Origin: Zygnema circumcarinatum | Taxonomy: Eukaryota > Streptophyta > Zygnematophyceae > Zygnematales > Zygnemataceae | Direction: 5' to 3' | Assembly (NCBI GenBank): GCA_037447605.1 | Contig: CM074804.1 | Location: 4,451,911 to 4,515,910, forward strand | Length of the DNA: 64,000 nt | Shown here: positions 36,101 to 50,004 of the stretch, one piece after another | Layout: each line of letters starts with the position of its first letter | Numbering within the stretch: the stretch's first letter is position 1 | The notes under the pieces: generated by a model | What the model was told of the DNA's origin: nothing | The model's database searches: none | The model's input: only the letters and a program-made list of their open reading frames with translations | Program-made: the position numbers and the translations under genes

Positions 36101-37390
36101 GGATCGGCAGACGGGCAGGTGAAACTTTTCGATCGAAGGAGTCTGGAGACAAAGGGACCTTCCAAGGCTATTCACACTTTCGAGGGCCATTCGAAACCGG
36201 TCCTATGCGTGCAGGTGAGAACGCTCATTTTTGTGATCTGCGTCAGAACTAGACCAAAGGGGGCGAGTGTTTGTCGATGCTCAGGAAGTGACAGAGTTTG
36301 GCCAGTGATGAATAAGGTTATCCACCCCCCTCCCCCTCTCTATGCGGCTTATGAAGGGAAGCCGCTGGTGACTGTGCTCCTTGCAGTGGTGTCCCGACCG
36401 CACCTCCGTGTTTGGAAGTTGTGCGGGGGACAAAACAGTGAACGTGTGGGACTCTGCACAGGTTCGGCCCGGCCACTCGCCATGGGGCCACATGGCTGCC
36501 TTTGCTCAAAAGCACTTCTCCTGGCCAGAGGCCACTTCCTCCTCTGAAGAAGAGCAGCTGTTGTGCTGCGCTCCCCTGCATGGCACATATGAAGAAGCTG
36601 CTGCTCCTTGTTTCTGCAGACTGCTCGCTCTGAGTGAGGGTTGGTTGCAGCCGTTCTGACTATTAGATGGAGGACCTGCTGGCGACAGGTGGCATCGAAG
36701 CACAGTGCAGCGCAGGAAGAGAGTGAGGACCGCGCACCTGAAGGCCTCATGTTCAAGCATGTGGGTCATCGGTGCGTCTCTCCCGCCCATACTTCGTCGC
36801 CCTGTGTGGAGGTCCTATAACGGAAAGAAGGGTTTTTTCCTTCGTCTGCAAGCACCGCTTGCTGAAGATTTTTTTTTTTATGACAAGATTTAAATGGAAA
36901 TGCAGAAGAGTTCAGCTGCTTTCATGTGGATCCTTTATTTCCATGCTTTGCTGAGGATTCCCACGTGGGCTCAGAGACGAGGTGGTGGACTTCCATTGGG
37001 ACCCCGTTGACCCCTGGACGATTGCCAGCGTGTCTGTGGAGAGCAGCAACAAAGGAGGCTCGGCCTTGCAGGTGCGCCTAGGGAAACCCTAAACCTCATT
37101 ATGGGGAGCTGCTCCATTGCGTTTTGGTGTTTTCCCACCTCGTTCGAGATTGCAATGAACAGAAACAGTGAACAGGATTATACCCCGCTTCAGTTTTGAA
37201 TCCGTTTTCTCAAAGGAAAGAACTGTATGGCTAGTGAGAGCGGGCGAGAATTTGCATGCAGTTCTTTACTGACTGAGGGAAGCTTCCTGCGATGCAGCTG
37301 TGGCGGATCAGCGACCTCATCTACCGCTCGCCGGAGGAAGTGTTGGAGGAGCTGGCAGAGCACCGAGCGCATGTGCTCGGTCCAAACTGA
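33144..37390 (+). CDS. MSI4: WD40 histone-binding protein MSI4/FVE
   Basis: MSI4/FVE-type proteins are RBBP4/p48-family histone H4 binders working with histone deacetylase and Polycomb-type complexes. In Arabidopsis FVE is an autonomous-pathway flowering regulator. Twelve exons close exactly in phase: 33144-33262, 34001-34064, 34397-34483, 34651-34713, 35116-35181, 35304-35432, 35576-35707, 35840-36214, 36387-36461, 36716-36771, 36975-37071 and 37298-37390. They give 451 residues. The N-terminus has WRELVPVLYDWLCNHHLVWP, the CAF1C histone-H4-binding motif. Then come RKQRLYLSEQ, TIIHPGEVNRIRELPEAPHI, VFVWNTETQPNR and WD repeats such as LVLSGGQDELVVLWNIEDQ and LILTGSADGQVKLFDRRSL. The end is LWRISDLIYRSPEEVLEELA, the family's characteristic C-terminus. 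Exons 9-11 are somewhat diverged but in frame. Confidence 0.96.
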
Positions 37391-37815
37391 CGTGGTGGCG
37401 CCAGTAGAGGCGGCCACAACACCTTGTTCAAAGTTTAGGGTTCAGATTTCCAATAAACGATCCACTCATCCACTTGACAACAACATAACACTTCCTTTCC
37501 CGTTACTTCTCTTTTAGCTCACTGTCCATCTCTCGTCTCCTCTCCTTTCCCACCCTCAACCCCATCGCCCTCTCTATCCCACTCGAGCACTCTCCCTTGT
37601 CTAAGCTGTTTCCAGCAATGACAACTTTTGTCAAAATATATGATGTCCACTTGCATGCAGTGTCCGTTTGATAGCCTCCGCCTTGACCGTGCTTTGACCC
37701 CGTTGGTCGCGGCAAACAAGACCTTAAGTTCCCAACCACTAACCCTAAACGCAAACCCTAACTTCATCACCTCTCAGGCAGAGCGTGAGGGTGACAGCAG
37801 TCGGAGGCCGTTGCC
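37391..37815. other. Intergenic with telomere-like repeats
   Basis: There is no gene. AACCCTAAACGCAAACCCTAAC at about 37740-37761 is a short interstitial telomere-like cluster. The same context occurs next to the true RRP8 exon 2 at about 43565-43590, so it belongs to the duplicated segment. Confidence 0.6.
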
Positions 37816-38603
37816 GGCAAGGTGCAATGCTTATCATTGAGCATTTGGAACCGCCATCCCTGCAGCCGTACACGCATCTGCAACAACACCCAAGCCCAAC
37901 GATAAATTTAGCAAATACAATTTTATTGAAAAAGTAAGTAGTTGCTAATTAAGCACAGCATCGTGCAATCATCTAAAGATAGATGAGGTGTGAGACCTAA
38001 TGTATAGGTCCTGTGATGTGATGCCTGATGGCTCCAGGAAATGGATCGTCAACGAATCTAAACTTTTGAGAACTCTTAGAATTGCCATCTGTGGCGTAGG
38101 TTTAGCAATGAAGGTTTTGGAAGTTGGTTGATATTCAAATTATGGCCTTTAATGAGTTTGAAGTCATAAAAGGGAAGGCAATCAGATTGTTGCGTCGAAA
38201 ATTATGTAATGTAAACTTACTATAGTTAAGACAAAAATCGAGAAAATTGCTGGAGAAACAGAACATTGACGAATCCAAGTATGCAGCCATCGCTTTACTC
38301 CTCTCAACTCAACAAGACGTGTTTTCGAAATTTCAGTCATTCTTCAAATTTACCTTCTCCAGGAATGTGGAGCTCCCACCCGTAGCTCCCTTCGTCCGTC
38401 CTTTTGCCACTCTCCCGCACCATTTGCAAGCCCTCCTTTCTTTCGAGCTGACTCGTGTCTATCTTGACTCCACAAAATTTAAGCGTTTCTGCTGTTGTAC
38501 CCTTCACAGGCGGATGTCCCTCTCCCTCCCGTCGTTTTCTTCTTATCTTCTTCTAGACGCAGAGAGCAGACTGCTTCTTATTCTTCATGTTTTCAGTGCG
38601 CAT
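37816..38603 (-). pseudogene. Truncated RRP8 pseudogene (exons 1-2 only)
   Basis: This is a diverged copy of the first two RRP8 exons and the intron between them. The exon 1 copy is 38603-38354: it starts MRTENMKNKKQSAL, like functional [14 protein letters not shown], but TAG at 38555-38553 and later frameshifts break it. It still ends in a CTGGAGAAG/GT donor. The exon 2 copy is 37877-37816 and reads MRVRLQGWRFQMLND, against [20 protein letters not shown] in the real gene; its end is degraded. No methyltransferase exons follow, and an unrelated gene and FVE lie on either side. Flanking non-coding DNA is also similar to 43560-44780, indicating a genomic, not retroposed, duplication. Confidence 0.82.
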
Positions 38604-39013
38604 TTTTTGGATATTGTTCGGACTTGTCTTAGGTCACTCAAAAATTCAGGTTCAAAGTCGCTTTGCAGGAGTTTATCCAATAGTTAGCATCTTTTGCTTG
38701 TAACTTCTTGATTAGGGTTTGCTTGGGGACGACAGAGTACGGGAGAGAAAAACAAAAGAGAGAGACGTGAAAGTACAGAAACGAGCCAGAGAGTGGCTGG
38801 AGGACAGACGGACGAGGAGCTGGAGAGAACGAAGAGAGAGGCTATACGGCGGGAGGGAGTAACGAAAGGCGGCATCTCCGCATGCTCTGCTTGAGAGGCG
38901 CCTATGACTGTGCAAGCATACTCCTTTGTTTAAAGTTATAGGCAACAGCCTTCAACCATGGCAGCTGCCAGTCATTGCATTCGAGTGTGTGTAACAATTA
39001 GTTAGCCCTAGCC
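38604..39013. other. Intergenic, no gene seen
   Basis: The first part still resembles the DNA upstream of functional RRP8 (GATTAGG motifs near 38712 and 44787). The remainder shows nothing recognisable. Confidence 0.5.
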
Positions 39014-39814
39014 CTACTTCACATCCGATCCTCCCTTCCCACCATCAGGTGGTTTCTCTGATGGTCCGCCATCTACTCTCGTCAATGGCTTTCTTTTGGG
39101 CCATCGCTTCGCATGCTCGCTCCATTTGTTCCATCTAACAGGATCCGGAATGCCGCATAGTAAGCAAGGAACCACAGTTCTACCATAGCATGTCTTGCAT
39201 CTTGCCCATCCAACAACACCACTCACTCCTGCTCTGCCAGGCTTTGTGACATAGCCTCCCGTACCCGAACAAGCTCCACATTCTGCCCAGCCACTTTGGA
39301 AGCCACAGAGGCTGCACCAGCCACCAAATTCTGGGCCAACAATGGGAATTGGACGTTCTATGACTAAAAGAGGTTTGCTGCCAAGCATGTGGTCTGGACC
39401 GAGACGAGCTTCATCTGCGCCAGAAAATAGGGTTCTCCGGCTGCGTTCTGAGGGTCTAGGAGGGTCTGAGGGTTCAGGAGGGCTTGGAGCTGCAGGAGGC
39501 GTACTCCCCTCATCACTGCTTGGCGCCATAATTTCATTGCCAGTATGTCTCGGTTTCTGCTTGTTATCACTTGCAACTCCTTTTCTAAGAGACTTCTTCT
39601 GCTCTTCGGCTTTACTGTGTAAACCATCATCTTGCTCCTTCGAACTTGAAACTGTTGGCCATGTTCGTGCGGTAGGGAGTCTTTCTCCCTGGCCACCAGA
39701 TGCGGGTGTGATAAATGAAGAACTTCGCAAGGAAACCTGTTCAGCAGTATCGAGAGAACGAGCTACAAGTGCTCCGCCATTACGTTGCACTACAAAAGAA
39801 GAGCATCTGTCCAT
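39014..39814 (-). CDS. DnaJ-type cysteine-rich zinc-finger protein
   Basis: This is an intronless open frame of 266 residues from the Met at 39814; an in-frame Met at 39889 would give 291. The C-terminal half holds four CxxC motifs: CSLC, CGAC within CGACSGTGG, CKTC, and CLLC. This is the pattern of the DnaJ/Hsp40 cysteine-rich zinc-binding domain without a J domain. Such small plant proteins (BSD2, LQY1 and PSA2 types) are mostly plastid assembly factors or thiol-disulfide chaperones. The N-terminal half is Ser/Pro/Arg-rich with few acidic residues at its start, compatible with a transit peptide, but this is inference. The Lys/Gly-rich tail ends GGKGGSDVK. I cannot assign a specific ortholog. 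Confidence 0.7.
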   Translation of the reverse strand: MDRCSSFVVQRNGGALVARSLDTAEQVSLRSSSFITPASGGQGERLPTARTWPTVSSSKEQDDGLHSKAEEQKKSLRKGVASDNKQKPRHTGNEIMAPSSDEGSTPPAAPSPPEPSDPPRPSERSRRTLFSGADEARLGPDHMLGSKPLLVIERPIPIVGPEFGGWCSLCGFQSGWAECGACSGTGGYVTKPGRAGVSGVVGWARCKTCYGRTVVPCLLCGIPDPVRWNKWSEHAKRWPKRKPLTRVDGGPSEKPPDGGKGGSDVK

Positions 39815-39889
39815 GGTGAGAAGGGAATCGAGAGACACAAGGCGGTTACGATTTCCAGAATACTGTAAGCTAAGGCCGCCACCTCGCAA

Positions 39890-41005
39890 TCAGCACGCCG
39901 CCCGCCTCTCTCACACTCCCTTCCTCGCACTTCCTCACTCGCCCTCGTTTTGAACAAAGCGGTCAGTACTCGCCAGTAGCCACTCGGCATTGTGTGACGC
40001 CACTATGTCGCCATACTTTGGGTGACGTGATGTCATCCGTAGTACTTTTAAATCAGTTAATAATAGCCACTAGTTAGTAAGTAACGCAAACTTTCATTGA
40101 ACTCGCGATGGCGAGGCCATCAAATTTACATGGATAAAGGCAAAATGTGGAACCACGAAGGACTGGTCACAAAGGACCGAAACACAATAAAACGAAGCTA
40201 GGAGCGGAAAACTACGCCTAGGCACAACAACGCAGCCCTAGAAGCAGCCGCGAAGGTCACCGATGTGAGGCACGTCGCGAGGAGGGAGCGGCGGAAGTCC
40301 ACCAACACGGTCACCAACAACTGCAGCACGCCGAAGTAGCGTAGAAGCGAGGCAACGCTGAAGGGCGACGGAAGCCTTTAGATGGTAACGGCCTGCAGCA
40401 AGGAATTTTTTGGCTGGGTAACTGCACATGGCTATGGAATTTCTTAGCTAATATATAAAAGGGGGAGCCATGAACTCATGGGTAAGTAAACTTCCAGCCA
40501 AAAAAAAATGAGTAAATGACTTTCACCCTTCAAGTAAAATTTGCTAGAATTTCAGCATATTTTTCGACTTTTAGTGACACATTTTAGTCACTTTGCAATA
40601 TTCGACACATTTTAGCCCTTTATCTTTAATTCTTTTTACACAGTCATTTTAATCACTAAATTCTGGACATCTGGCTATGTATCTCCTACCTGGTAGCCTC
40701 CGGTTAGTAATTCTTAAGTTAGTAAATATCTGGCTAATAAAGCTTTAGGCTGCATTTCGTTGATTTGGAATTTACACAAACAAACATTTGCATGTGGAAT
40801 ATGCCAAACATTTGAATCAACCGATTTTTTGGCTCTTACGGAGTGCATTTTCATTTCAACTTACATTTCAAAATTTCAAGAGAATTTGATAAGGGCACCA
40901 GTAAGGAGCACCATCAACACAGCTGTCTTATTCTCCTCCTTGCCCCTCACTCTTAAAACGAGGACACATTGTTACCATTTAATGAAAAAAATGGAGCCCA
41001 TAGAT
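39890..41005. other. Intergenic with an element-free dispersed-repeat copy
   Basis: Apart from the dispersed repeat at 40096-40377 I see only AT-rich sequence and short unrelated open frames. The RRP8 3'UTR should lie just below 41006. Confidence 0.55.
40096..40377. repeat. Dispersed repeat copy without the foldback insertion
   Basis: The copy runs from CTCGCGATGGCGAGGCCATC through GAAGCTAGGAGCGGAAAAC and GCAGCCGCGAAGG to GCGAGGCAACGCTGAAGGGCG. The same order appears at 25205-25300 plus 26287-26415 (continuing at 28290-28480 in copy B), but here ACGA joins AGCTAGG with no foldback element. It therefore represents the uninserted state of the family. Confidence 0.8.
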
Positions 41006-44000
41006 CTACCGCCGTTTGTATATGCATGCCTTCAATATCGGCCAGTCTATAGCCGCCCGCTTTTTCTTACTAAGAGGCTCCTGGACCTGCAATCGCAAAC
41101 GACACACATGCATGCCACATGTACCTTCCGTGAGACACTGATTTAAAAGCCGTTTCTGGGGCAGATTTCCTGCTCAAGACATTCCTTACATCCCTCCCTA
41201 TTAAAAAGTGAAGCATAGAAGGCCATGTCTCACACTTACCTTGTCCTTTTGAAAGAAAAACATCAAAAACATTTTGTTCGATGTGTCCTGGATGCTCCCC
41301 CCCATAGCCAGACGGAGAACAGTGAGATCATTGAACAAGCTACACCTCCTTTCGTGAAAGATTGAATATTTTTAAGGTGAAACTTTTCAGCCTACAACAA
41401 GCGAGGTTAGGTAACAGAGAGAGGTTTTTCTGCCTTCCATACGTACTTGTATGCTTATATGCATGGTTGAACTGGATAATCCAGACCCTCCTATGCATTT
41501 CAAATTTATATATTTATTCAAATACAGTTTAAAAAAAGCTGAGCATCAATAGGCCGAGGCCCAACCTCTGCTTGAAGCCGCAATCCGAGAGATTTGAGGG
41601 CGTTGACAAAGTGCTGTGGATCTCCACCGCCATTTGCAGGATCGAAGCGGCTCTTCACCTCAGCAATAATGAGAGTTCCCCTGCACTTGAAAGCAGATAG
41701 CCCTCCCTTTCAGAGTCTCAAAATAGACCTACCACTATTCACCGAAAATATCATACTCGCGTGACACAACAAGGTAGGCATAGTTAATTAGTACAATATG
41801 AATGCATCGGCAACACTGGTTCAAGACCATTTGCAGGAGGGGAGGGCCGCACTTAGGCTTGAGGACACGATACGCTTCGGAGAGGAAGGCGGGATAATCG
41901 GTGCCCATAAGGGAGAGGCAGAAGACGGCCACATCCACTGACGCTCCTTCCAATGGAGTCTGTTTCAGTCGTTCCAAAATGGCAGCCATACTCATCAGGC
42001 CAGGAATCTCTGCCTGACGTCAAGAACATTGCTAAGTAACTGGGAAACGGCTTACTAGGTTTCAAAAAAAAAAAAAAAATCGTTCCTCAGTCGAGGCAGC
42101 AGGCTACCTCGATCGCTTCGGGCAAAACATGAAGTGAGAGAGCGAAAGCTTGAACTGTGCATCCATAAAAGCCCGGATTCTTGCGTGTGTGGCCTATTCA
42201 TTACTTCAAGCAGTAGAACATGGCGGTTCAATCTACATTCAGAACACTATAAAATATACATTTCATGATATACGCAACGCCCTCAAATATTAGGGTTAGC
42301 CCTAAAGTGTTTAGCACATACATGAGCCATGTTGCAGGCTATAACAGAAGGATTGGCGGCTACAAGGTCGAGAGAGAACACTTTGTTCGTCACGTTAGCT
42401 GCAAGAGTCGCATCCCCTGCCCCCAGAAACCACTCCTTCAAAACCCTGATGGCCAACCCCATCTGCTGCCAAAGTAGAGTGATTCACAAACGACCATTTC
42501 TATTTGGCATGCACGAAGCCGCCTTTCAAGGAATCCAGCAGGAAGGGTAATGTTTAATGCTTCATTTCACGCCGAAGACAGTGCCATTCGAGAAGCAAAA
42601 AGAATCTGAAAACTTCCTTGGAGATTACAAGAGTGTACAGTGAAGGAGCATCGCACTCAACCGCAGAGAATGGAAACTCACCGCAGCCGAAGTCCGCCAC
42701 AACCAATGAAGGAGCTCGAGCCTTCAGCCAATCAGCCACCGCATGAACAGGAAGACGAGGCCAATGGGACGTTTGCTCCCTGTAGCCTTTGTGGTACTGC
42801 AAATCGGAAGTGTTGAAGACGCAACAACATCAGATAGATTGCTCAAACTGTTCATCAAACAGCTAGAGCAGGAGTAGCTAGAGTAGCATGCGAGGGGGGA
42901 ATAAGGTAACCCTAGTGATTCAGAAGTGAAATCATAACCATAATGATTGAGGTGTTGAAACAAAGACCCCCAAATGGAAGGCTGTGGTTCAAGAACATGT
43001 TCTAAGCTTAAGGTCTACATGTTGACCTGCAGATGTTGCCAAGAATGCCGAAGGGTTGATGAATGAATAGCCTGAACAAAAAGGATTTTCGATTTTTTAG
43101 AGCAAGGATATTACTAAAATCAATTGTTGACTTTACCTGAAAGAAGGAATCTGGGTCTTTACTGAAAAACTGAAGTGCATCTTCGCCTCTGCGGAGAACA
43201 GCAGGCTGACTCCAGTCAGAAGTCTCGAGAAGAATCATAAAGTTGACTAGAGAACCTTCAATTAGTCAGCCACATGAAGGGACGAATTTGGAGGGAAAAG
43301 TGTTAGCTTGAAGACAACTGACAGACATGTTTGCTTAAGAAACTGCAGGCGTTGGAAAAGGGGGCGGGGGGGTGTAGGGAGAGAGAGGGGCGACACAGCA
43401 GCGTAACACTTGTATTGCCAATTTAACGACATGCAAGTCTGACACACTACACACTGTCCATTGCATGCTAATTTCAGCTTGACAGGCTCCAACTTAACCT
43501 TATGTCGAACCAGATGATCGCGGTGCCGAATGAACACGTCTGCATGCAAGACCGTCCAAGCTCATACCCTAACCCTAAACACAAACCCTAATTTTCATTT
43601 GTGACTTAGCCCGCCCTTCATCACCTCCGAACTGGTCGAGCCCAGGCAGAGCGTGAGGGTGACAGCTGGCGGAGGGCGTTGCCTGCAAGTGTAAAGCTTC
43701 TCGTTGAGCATGCGGAACCGCCCTCCCTGCAGCCGAGCACGCATCTACAACACCGCACCAAACACCAGCGACAAATTTAACAAATATAATTCGTTTACAA
43801 GTAAGCATCTGCTAATTAGCGCAGCACTGTGCAGTCTCTAGGAGAGGTCTGAGTCCTAATAAACTGCAACTCCCTGTGATGTGATGCCTGAGAGCTCCAG
43901 AACAAACAAATATAATTAAAACAACAAATATAAGGATTCAGAAACTTTAGAGCTAGTACAGTTGGTCGGGTAATATTGAAGGTTTCGGAATTTGCTTTGG

Positions 44001-44682
44001 TGATTTTAGAGTATTTGGGGAATTCAAATTGTAGAGTAGTGTATTCCTTTTTTCACTGAGTTCGGCAATCAGCTCTCCTGTAAACATGTTGTAGCCAGCC
44101 AAATATGGGTGCATGTATTCTTTTTTCCCACCTTATGGGGCCTGTTCTTCTCCATCTTCTAATTGATTGTTCGCATGTTGTAAGTTTGAAGTCATAAAGG
44201 TGGCACAATTCAACCATGTGATACCAAGCAGCATAAGGATTTCAAGATTTGTTGACTGTTTAAGAAAAATCGAGAAAATCTGCCGACAAAAATACAGTAT
44301 CGAAAAATCCTCATGCAGTTATGACTTTAATTCTCTCTAATCACCAAAACTTGCAGCCACCAATTTCAAAACATTCCTTCAAACTTACCTTCTCCAGGAA
44401 TGCCGAGCTCCCTCCCTTTCCTCCCCGTCTCCCTCCTCCTCTGGCTGCCACTCTCTCGCTCTCTTCCAAGCCCTCCATTCCGGCTGACACGTGTCCTTCA
44501 TGATGCCCATCCATGACTCCACGAAACTGAGGGTTTCCACGGTCATGCCCTCCAAAAGCTGGAGATTCCTCTCCCTCCTTCTGGAGAGAAAGCTTCACAT
44601 TCTTCTTCTTCCTTCTCTTCTTATTTTCCTTCTTCACGCCGAGTGCAGACTGCTTCGTGTCCCGCATGCTTTCGGCACGCAT
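41006..44682 (-). CDS. RRP8: Ribosomal RNA-processing protein 8 (SAM methyltransferase)
   Basis: RRP8 is the nucleolar methyltransferase that makes m1A in large-subunit rRNA; animal nucleomethylin also joins silencing complexes. Nine exons close in frame: 44682-44389, 43744-43683, 43188-43137, 42796-42682, 42416-42322, 41959-41853, 41680-41566, 41287-41240 and 41086-41006. They give 322 residues. Exon 1 is Lys-rich ([12 protein letters not shown]), a likely nucleolar signal, and ends SSAFLEK. Exon 2 reads [20 protein letters not shown]. Then come [19 protein letters not shown], the SAM motif [16 protein letters not shown], and [20 protein letters not shown]. Next are [18 protein letters not shown] and the family C-terminus [16 protein letters not shown]. 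Intron 2 starts GC rather than GT. MED9 lies divergently upstream. Confidence 0.94.
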
Positions 44683-45137
44683 TTTTCCGATGACCTGTTC
44701 GATTTTTCGGAGGTCACTCGGAGCTGCAAGAATTTATCTAGTTGTTTGCATATTCTGCTTGTTTTCCTTAGTCACTAAGTTATTTGATTAGGCTGGGGGG
44801 AGAAATAAAGAATGCAAGCAAGAGAGAGGGAGGAAGAGTAAAAGATAAAAGCAAAGAGACGAGCAACAAACACTCCAAGCGCTCTTGGCGAGATCAGCAC
44901 ACTTTTAGGTGAAGGTAGACCGACTTTGACTACTGCAACACGGCCTGCCGCCGCCTGTCGCGATGTCGGCAGGACCTGCAAAGGTCAAGGGCTTGCTCTG
45001 CCTGCGCCCTCCCGCCGCCGAACGAAGGCCCTCTGCCGCGACGCGCGGTACCGCATTCAAAAGCTATGGCCAAATGGCCATGGGGAAGGGGAGCGACGGA
45101 GCAGGCAAGAATTGGAGCTACAGGGCAGGAGGCAGCC
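44683..45137. promoter_or_regulatory. Divergent RRP8 / MED9 promoter region
   Basis: This is a 455-bp spacer between the two start codons. The MED9-proximal third is GC-rich. I recognise no specific box, and open frames here on both strands lack family similarity. Confidence 0.45.
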
Positions 45138-46647
45138 ATGGATGACGCCATGCCTGCAGCTATGGACTTTACGGCTCCTTTCCATCTGCTGCCCGTATCC
45201 TCACCTCTTGCAACCTCTACAAGCTTTAATTTCAGTACAACTCCGACTTTACGAGATCATTGCCGACATATTCCGGTAGATAGTTTTTGGGTGACAGAAA
45301 GCCATCGGAAAAACGTGATGCACAAGCTTGATCTTGGATAATGAAACTTTCTTGCATATTAGCATGACGCGATATAAATGCATGCATTTCGCCATAGCGC
45401 ACTCAAATGATGGACATTTAAGTATGCTTTTCTCTTTACGATAGGAAAACCTATGAGGTTGTGCAGCTTGACATTCGGCTGGAAGCTAGTGGAGGCGTTG
45501 GTGGATGCTGCTGAAGGCGGAGCGTCTGAGCAGCAGTTGAGAGGTCAAGTGAGTGGAATTTTACACTTCATGATTACTTCATGAGGTTTTGTTTTCAAGG
45601 AAGAGTAACTTGAAGGAAACGAAGAAGTGGAGGAAGAATGAAAGGCTCGAATCGTTTGTCTCCTTTTCTTTCTCCCGCTTGATGTTATTTTACGCCCACT
45701 TGCACATATGCATTACGCCGATGACACCGTGGCCCGACTGCTTCAATTTTCATAAGAGGATAGCGTGCGTTTTCCCCCGTGCAGGTTGAGGAGCTTCAAG
45801 AACGGTTCCATCTCTGTCAGCAGTTGCTTCAAGCGGTCCCAGCTGGAAGCCATGGAAAGGATTTGGTAAGAACTCTAATGAACCCAATCGCTTCAATAAT
45901 GCATTGCTTTGAAGTAATCCGCTGTTCCATGTTTAACTTTTCTTTTCTGAATTTTTGAATCTTCTAGATGTTCTTGGTCACCGGCTTTGAAAGCATTAGA
46001 TGTCGCTCAGAAGGCTCAATAGCGCAATTGGGAGCTTGAAGGGGCCTTGCCCTCCCCTCCCATTTCTTTTTTTTTTCTGGTCTGGTGAAGCTGTCAGTTC
46101 AATAACAACAATGTGAACGAGGAAAAAACATTTATTTATTCGATGCTTTTATATGTTTCAGACGCTGAAAGAGCAGCGGATGCAGCTTGACAAACTGCGA
46201 CAGCAGATGAATCTTGCAAGGTATCTGTGGACTGAACAAAAAGGAACTATAAATCTTTTTGGCGCCCTGCAGTGCAGATGTAACCAGATATGTCTCGGCT
46301 GTTGCTTTGTGAGGTAGAGGTAGCAACACTATTAGAGATGCAGAGTGAGAAGTGAGGGCCCAGGGCGTCGGGCGAGAGGGCACGAGGGTTAGGGGAAACG
46401 GACGGAGAGTACCTGGGGTTGGGTGAAAGCACATGATGTCTATATCTTTGACCTATCCAGAGTTCCTCCGTCCTATCATGCATCTTACAAAAACAATATC
46501 TGCTAATTATTTTTCAGTTTTCTTCTTTAAGCTTATGCAAAGGTTCACTTTTGTGAGGGTGGCAGGCGTACAGTAGAGCGGTACACACAAATGATGGCGG
46601 CGACCGCTGACAAGGGCGAGGGTCATCCAGATGTGCCCTTACCATAG
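45138..46647 (+). CDS. MED9: Mediator subunit 9
   Basis: MED9 is a small subunit of the Mediator middle module, linking transcription factors to RNA polymerase II. Five exons close in phase: 45138-45194, 45486-45548, 45785-45865, 46162-46220 and 46566-46647. They give 113 residues. Joined, the start reads FTAPFHLLP then LVEALVDAAEGG, matching plant MED9 FHLLPLV...LADAI. It continues VEELQERFHLCQQLLQAV and LKEQRMQLDKLRQQMNLARR, a coiled coil typical of MED9, ending in TVERYTQMMAATADKG. An in-frame ATG at 45066 would add 24 residues. The exon 2 acceptor (GGAAG) is non-ideal but is the one that restores both frame and family sequence. The protein is short and diverged, so confidence is below that of its neighbours. 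Confidence 0.84.
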
Positions 46648-47733
46648 TGACAGCCCAGCAATTATGGCTATAACGATTCAAGTACTGAAGTTAACATTCA
46701 CGTTCGTTGCTGTAATATTAAGAGTGTTTTGCTCGGGGTTGAAATTTGGTGTTTCTAGGGCTTTGTTGTTGAGTGTAGATCTAGATTTCCGCTCCTAGCT
46801 TTCAACGTACATTTGATAGCGTTCACATCAGATCAATGCCACAGCAATTCTCTAGTTTCTGCACGGCTTCATTTTACCGTAGATATTAGATATTGAGAAA
46901 ATGTAGACTGGACCTGAGTAGTGTACGAGCCCACTGACGGAAAGGGCTTCGATCTCGTAAGTCGAAGACATGCGCATTTTTTCATATCAAAATTCCATCA
47001 GCTCTTAAGAAGAAGCAAGTGTAGGGAAAGCCTCCGTGTACGGGTTCTTTACAAAATTACATCGTCTCCCACGTTGGGAGGTGCGAAATGGAGACATGCG
47101 AGAATGAGCTTGCGTCACTTCATACTAAGAGCGGGGCGAGTATAATTACGTAAACAAACGCGGAGACCATGGAGTTTCTCATGAGAGTGTGTATCAGTTG
47201 AGGCAAGACAAATGTCGAGGCAATTTGCCCTCAACAATACAAGGCAGATGTCAAGCAATTATGCACCCGAAGGAATAATCGCACCCGCTTATCATCAAAC
47301 GTGCCAGAGATCTTCACCATTTCAACAAGTAAAAGGTTGTCAACAAAAACGAGAGCACTCAAAGACCAGGTACTGAAAGCAGACAGGCTGCCTCGGTTAA
47401 TCTCTGAACAAACTCAGCTGCCAACACAAATCTCAGCAACTTAACAGCCAGATTGCCGAAAATAGTCCAAAGTAGACTTCATCATTTGCAGCGAGACAAA
47501 AATCCGGGATATCCCCCTCGTCGGACCGCCCCCCCCAGACCACCTCCTGTACACCCACGCCACCGTCTGTCCAAGACCCAGTTCTGGCGCCACTTGGCAA
47601 GCAGCGAGCGGACCTCGTCTGGAGGGCAAACAGAACAGCTTAAAGACGTACAGAACCAGTCGAATTCCCTACCCACCGTATCATCCTCCGGTAATCTAAA
47701 CACGGGCTCAACCTCAATCTCTTCCAGCACTAT
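46648..47733. other. Convergent intergenic region, no gene seen
   Basis: It lies between the MED9 and EF-1alpha stop codons. Both 3'UTRs must be here. Open frames are short and unrelated to known families. Confidence 0.55.
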
Positions 47734-49796
<2,063 letters not shown>

Positions 49797-49911
49797 CTCA
49801 GTCAGAAAATTAGCAGACGTCTCAGAGAGGCAGGCCGCAGAGGGCGGCGGAGGAAATGGCCGACTCTAGGGCCGCTGCGCGGAACTAATCCTCCCTGGAA
49901 GCGTCACCCCT

Positions 49912-50004
49912 GTCACGCCCTCGGCGGGCTTGGGGTTTCGCTTATATCCGACGGCGCGGGGCAGCAGCCGAAACGTGGCCGCCACGATCGGACCGTCCAC
50001 GTGG
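49912..50004 (-). promoter_or_regulatory. EF1A: EF-1alpha core promoter (TATA, G-box)
   Basis: On the minus strand GATATAAG at 49949-49942 is a good TATA box, placing the start near 49912. CCACGTGG at 49997-50004 is a palindromic G-box about 50 bp further upstream. Both are sequence predictions. Confidence 0.55.

Noticed and set aside
41959-42009. Upstream extension of an RRP8 exon ([16 protein letters not shown]) using an earlier acceptor
   Set aside because: The acceptor GAAACAG at 41960 keeps phase and joins ACNMAH directly to [13 protein letters not shown] as in the family; the extension would insert 16 unrelated residues.
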